Positions 4,647 to 6,567 of a stretch of 6,567 nucleotides of DNA are shown here, piece after piece. Under the pieces are notes generated by a model. The model did no database searches. It was not told the DNA's origin and was given only the letters and a program-made list of their open reading frames with translations. Numbering within the stretch: the stretch's first letter is position 1; the number at the start of each line of letters is the position of its first letter. The stretch lies in assembly GCA_937967765.1 (NCBI GenBank), contig CALCML010000187.1:1-6567 (forward strand), in the 5' to 3' direction. This stretch comes from an uncultured Carnobacterium sp. Its GTDB lineage: Bacteria > Bacillota > Bacilli > Lactobacillales > Aerococcaceae. A program made the position numbers and the translations under genes.

Positions 4647-5972
4647 TTAGCCTTCTTTACGACGACCTTGAACAAATAATCCGAACCCACTCAAAGCTAT
4701 ACAAACTCCCACTATAACTGTTGTTAGGACTCCTGTTGTCCCTGTATTTGGTAGTTCTGCTTCTGTTACTTTCTCCGAAGTCTGCACTTCTGTTGATTCT
4801 GGTTGTTCTACATTTGCTTCCTTTTGAGTCGTTGGAACTTCTGTTGTTTCTAATTTTTCATCAGTTGATTCCGTTTGATTGCTTTGTTCTTCTGTTGATT
4901 CTTCTGGCGCTGGTTCTTCGTCAGCAACAAACGTCCATGTACCAGTGAATTTTAAATTCCATCCATTAAGATCCCACTCACTAAGAAGTTTTTCTGTTAC
5001 ATCATATGAAACGAATGTCCACGTTCCTTTTTTGGTAGAATCGTAAAAAGTAGTTTGCTTTGGTTGCTCAGCAACAATCTTCGTTTCACTATACTCTTTT
5101 AGATTTCTATAATAATAGTAGTAAGTTCCTTTGTGAAACGGTTTTAAGTGATCTAATACTCCGTCAATCTCTTTGCCTTTTGTTCCACTAACAAATTCAT
5201 ATTCCACGTTACGAGGTATTGGTTGCCAATAAAGATTAAGAAATTCTTGAACTTTTGGGAAGTCATAGCGGAATTTCGAATTCTTATTGTAATCTAACTC
5301 TACCCGCAACCCGTCTCCTGCCGGGTCAGGTTTCGGATGGTATTCCCATTGCGCATCTTCATCTTTCACAATGATTGGTTCGTACTTACCAGTAGCTTCA
5401 TTCCAGTTCATTAGTTTCTGAATAATTTTTAAGTTTTCAGGAATGTCAACATGATTTTCAAAATCCGCATAAGAAATACGCGTTGTTTTAAGTTTGGCTG
5501 CTTCATTTTTCATTGATTCTGGCAAAGGAACAAATACTGGTCCACCAACTACATATGAATAATCAATATAATCAAACCACTTCCATTTACCTGTAAATAC
5601 TACATCCCCGTTTTTGATTGTTCTAGCATCTGAATCGAACCCTTGGAAAACCCAATACCCTTCTCCTTCAACAACTTGGCGTGGTATTCCCTCACCAACT
5701 ACTTTTTTAAATTCAGTTGTTGGTTGAACTAAACTACCTACAGGATACTCTTCGTCTCCAGGTAATACATCCAATACTCTTTGAGGTAATTCTTTTCCAG
5801 GTGTATTACTTATAAATTTATATTTTACTTTATAAGTTACTGCAGGCGCCTCTTCAGCAAATACAACTTGTGTAATTGATGGCGTTGATGGTGCAAATAC
5901 ACTCGCGATAGCCATCGAAGCTGTAAGTCCCACAAGTTTACGAATTAAATTTCTCTTTTTATTTGAATTCAT
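4647..5972 (-). CDS. LPXTG-anchored surface protein with two SHIRT-like domains
   Basis: This 441-residue cell-wall protein has a signal peptide at 1-39 (basic start, hydrophobic core, probable cut after VVFA) without a YSIRK motif. Residues 47-132 form a SHIRT-like domain (YKVKYKFISNTPGKELP ... WVFQGFDSD ... FTGKWKW). Residues 133-254 match nothing I recognise. Residues 255-348 are a second, diverged SHIRT-like copy (VEYEFVSGTKGKEI ... GTWTFVSYD ... FTGTWTF) containing five tyrosines in a row (284-288). A Glu/Thr/Ser/Pro-rich stalk (about 351-405) precedes LPNTG (407-411), a membrane helix and the tail GRRKEG, so sortase A should attach it to peptidoglycan. SHIRT domains in streptococcal surface proteins act as rigid spacers behind an adhesive tip. 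ATG follows GGGAGG by 7 bases. An adhesin role is likely but unproven. Confidence 0.88.
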   Translation of the reverse strand: MNSNKKRNLIRKLVGLTASMAIASVFAPSTPSITQVVFAEEAPAVTYKVKYKFISNTPGKELPQRVLDVLPGDEEYPVGSLVQPTTEFKKVVGEGIPRQVVEGEGYWVFQGFDSDARTIKNGDVVFTGKWKWFDYIDYSYVVGGPVFVPLPESMKNEAAKLKTTRISYADFENHVDIPENLKIIQKLMNWNEATGKYEPIIVKDEDAQWEYHPKPDPAGDGLRVELDYNKNSKFRYDFPKVQEFLNLYWQPIPRNVEYEFVSGTKGKEIDGVLDHLKPFHKGTYYYYYRNLKEYSETKIVAEQPKQTTFYDSTKKGTWTFVSYDVTEKLLSEWDLNGWNLKFTGTWTFVADEEPAPEESTEEQSNQTESTDEKLETTEVPTTQKEANVEQPESTEVQTSEKVTEAELPNTGTTGVLTTVIVGVCIALSGFGLFVQGRRKEG

Positions 5973-5996
5973 TGTTCTTCCTCCCGCTTTGGTTAG

Positions 5997-6025
5997 ATGA
6001 TACCATAAATAATTACTCTTTACAA
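5997..6025 (-). promoter_or_regulatory. Promoter of the LPXTG surface-protein gene
   Basis: On the minus strand, -35 TTGTAA (6025-6020) and -10 TATCAT (6002-5997) are 17 bases apart, with TGG directly before the -10 (extended -10). The start should be near 5990, giving a short leader before ATG 5972. Confidence 0.68.
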
Positions 6026-6050
6026 CTTTTTGTGAATCTAATAACTTTTT
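6024..6050. repeat. Direct repeat AAAAAGTT-N11-AAAAAGTT at the surface-gene -35
   Basis: On the minus strand AAAAAGTT occurs at 6050-6043 and again at 6031-6024, 19 bases apart start to start. The second copy runs into the -35 box. Spaced direct repeats ending at a -35 are a common layout for activator sites, but the T/A-rich content makes chance possible. Confidence 0.35.
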
Positions 6051-6067
6051 CTATCAGTCTTATTATA

Positions 6068-6096
6068 TTGCTTTTCAGATTTCGTAGTGATATCAT
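6068..6096 (+). promoter_or_regulatory. Promoter of the SPFH protein gene
   Basis: -35 TTGCTT (6068-6073) and -10 TATCAT (6091-6096) are 17 bases apart, with TGA before the -10 (extended -10). The start is expected near 6103. It stands back to back with the surface-protein promoter. Confidence 0.62.
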
Positions 6097-6106
6097 TTAG
6101 ATATCA
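6088..6106. promoter_or_regulatory. Candidate operator over the SPFH -10 box
   Basis: TGATATC and GATATCA are exact 7-base inverted arms around ATTTA. The repeat covers the extended -10 and the predicted transcription start of the SPFH gene, where a bound repressor would block initiation. No regulator is encoded nearby. Confidence 0.45.
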
Positions 6107-6128
6107 AATAGACAAAGAAGTCTTTTTT

Positions 6129-6567
6129 ATGAACGAAAAAATTTTAAAAACAAAGTCTAACGGTTTTGCTGCGTTATTTAGCATTTTACTCCTATTAATC
6201 CTTTCAGTTGTAGGCTTTATTTCCTCAATTGCTTTGATTACAAAGGGTGGCCTACAAGTGGTTTGTATTCTTCTCAGCATTCTAGTATTTATCAGCAGTC
6301 TTGTCCTTTTTGGAGGCCTAAAAGTTGTTAAACCTCAAGAAGCGATTGTTTTGACGCTCTTTGGTGAGTACACAGGAAGCATTAAAGAACCTGGCTTCTA
6401 TTTTGTAAATCCATTTAGCGTGGCTGTAAACCCTGCTGCCAAAACAAAATTAGGCCAAAGCGGTGACGTCGATCGTCAAAGCACTCCGGTCACAATTAGC
6501 ACTACAGGCGGTGTTGAAGCGAACTTAAATGCCTTAAAAAATCAAATTTCTCTAAAAATTATGACGT
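6129..6567 (+). CDS. SPFH/Band 7 domain membrane protein, N-terminal part
   Basis: The frame runs from ATG 6129 without a stop to the right edge, giving 146 residues of a protein that is normally about 300. Two membrane segments (about 13-38 and 43-63) are followed by the start of a Band 7/SPFH domain at KVVKPQEAIVLTLFGEY (65-81), with EPGFYFVNPF (87-96) and ISTTGGVEANLNALKNQIS (123-141). These blocks match the common Firmicute SPFH proteins of the stomatin/flotillin superfamily, which oligomerise on the inner face of the membrane and organise membrane domains. The ribosome binding site is weak: only AGAAG, 8 bases upstream. The gene is divergent from the surface-protein gene, and the shared intergenic region holds both promoters. 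The family call is firm; the cellular role is not known. Confidence 0.88.
   Translation, partial: MNEKILKTKSNGFAALFSILLLLILSVVGFISSIALITKGGLQVVCILLSILVFISSLVLFGGLKVVKPQEAIVLTLFGEYTGSIKEPGFYFVNPFSVAVNPAAKTKLGQSGDVDRQSTPVTISTTGGVEANLNALKNQISLKIMT

Noticed and set aside
4721..4948. Leucine-rich plus-strand frame inside the surface-protein gene
   Set aside because: It is the antisense reading of the Glu/Thr/Ser-rich stalk and wall anchor; the leucines come from the repetitive GAA/ACA-type codons read backwards.
1..6567. Mobile element, CRISPR array, tRNA or rRNA
   Set aside because: No transposase, terminal repeats, regularly spaced repeats or RNA gene signatures were seen on either strand; every gene has ordinary chromosomal context.

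Overview
The window looks like the chromosome of a low-GC Gram-positive coccus of the Lactobacillales. AdcC/AdcB-type zinc transporter genes closely resembling the streptococcal ones, an LPXTG surface protein with SHIRT-like domains, strong AGGAGG-type ribosome binding sites and SigA-type promoters all point there. A Granulicatella/Carnobacteriaceae or streptococcal relative is plausible, but the genus cannot be fixed from sequence alone. There is no sign of a mobile element, prophage, CRISPR array, tRNA or rRNA.

Left part (1-2480). The last codons of an unidentified plus-strand gene end at 71 and are followed by a hairpin terminator. A three-gene operon on the minus strand then reads metallo-beta-lactamase-fold hydrolase (2408-1692), TetR-family repressor (1710-1120, overlapping the hydrolase gene by 19 bases) and AEC-family membrane carrier (1091-153). 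One good promoter serves it, and a perfect palindrome with 6-base arms sits on the predicted transcription start, a natural target for the operon's own TetR protein. The set reads as a self-regulated hydrolyse-and-export module with an unknown substrate.

Middle (2484-4614). adcC (ATPase) and adcB (permease) of a zinc ABC importer overlap by 52 bases on the minus strand and end at a strong terminator. The usual partners adcR and adcA are not next to them, and no AdcR box is visible. Divergent from adcC is a small DUF1304 membrane protein. The promoter on each side carries a 10-base palindrome of the same form, GAGT-NN-ACTC, with centres 62 bases apart. This shared motif is the most interesting unexplained signal here. 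A 15-bp hairpin closes the DUF1304 gene and probably also the convergent surface-protein gene.

Right part (4647-6567). An LPXTG-anchored surface protein with two SHIRT-like repeats flanking an unrecognised central region is encoded on the minus strand. Divergent from it begins a plus-strand SPFH/Band 7 membrane protein that runs off the window. The 156 bases between them hold two back-to-back promoters with extended -10 boxes, plus candidate regulatory repeats.

Two gene starts differ from the longest open reading frame. The AEC carrier should start at GTG 1091, and adcC at ATG 3984, because the longer versions start inside a Shine-Dalgarno sequence and inside a promoter respectively.
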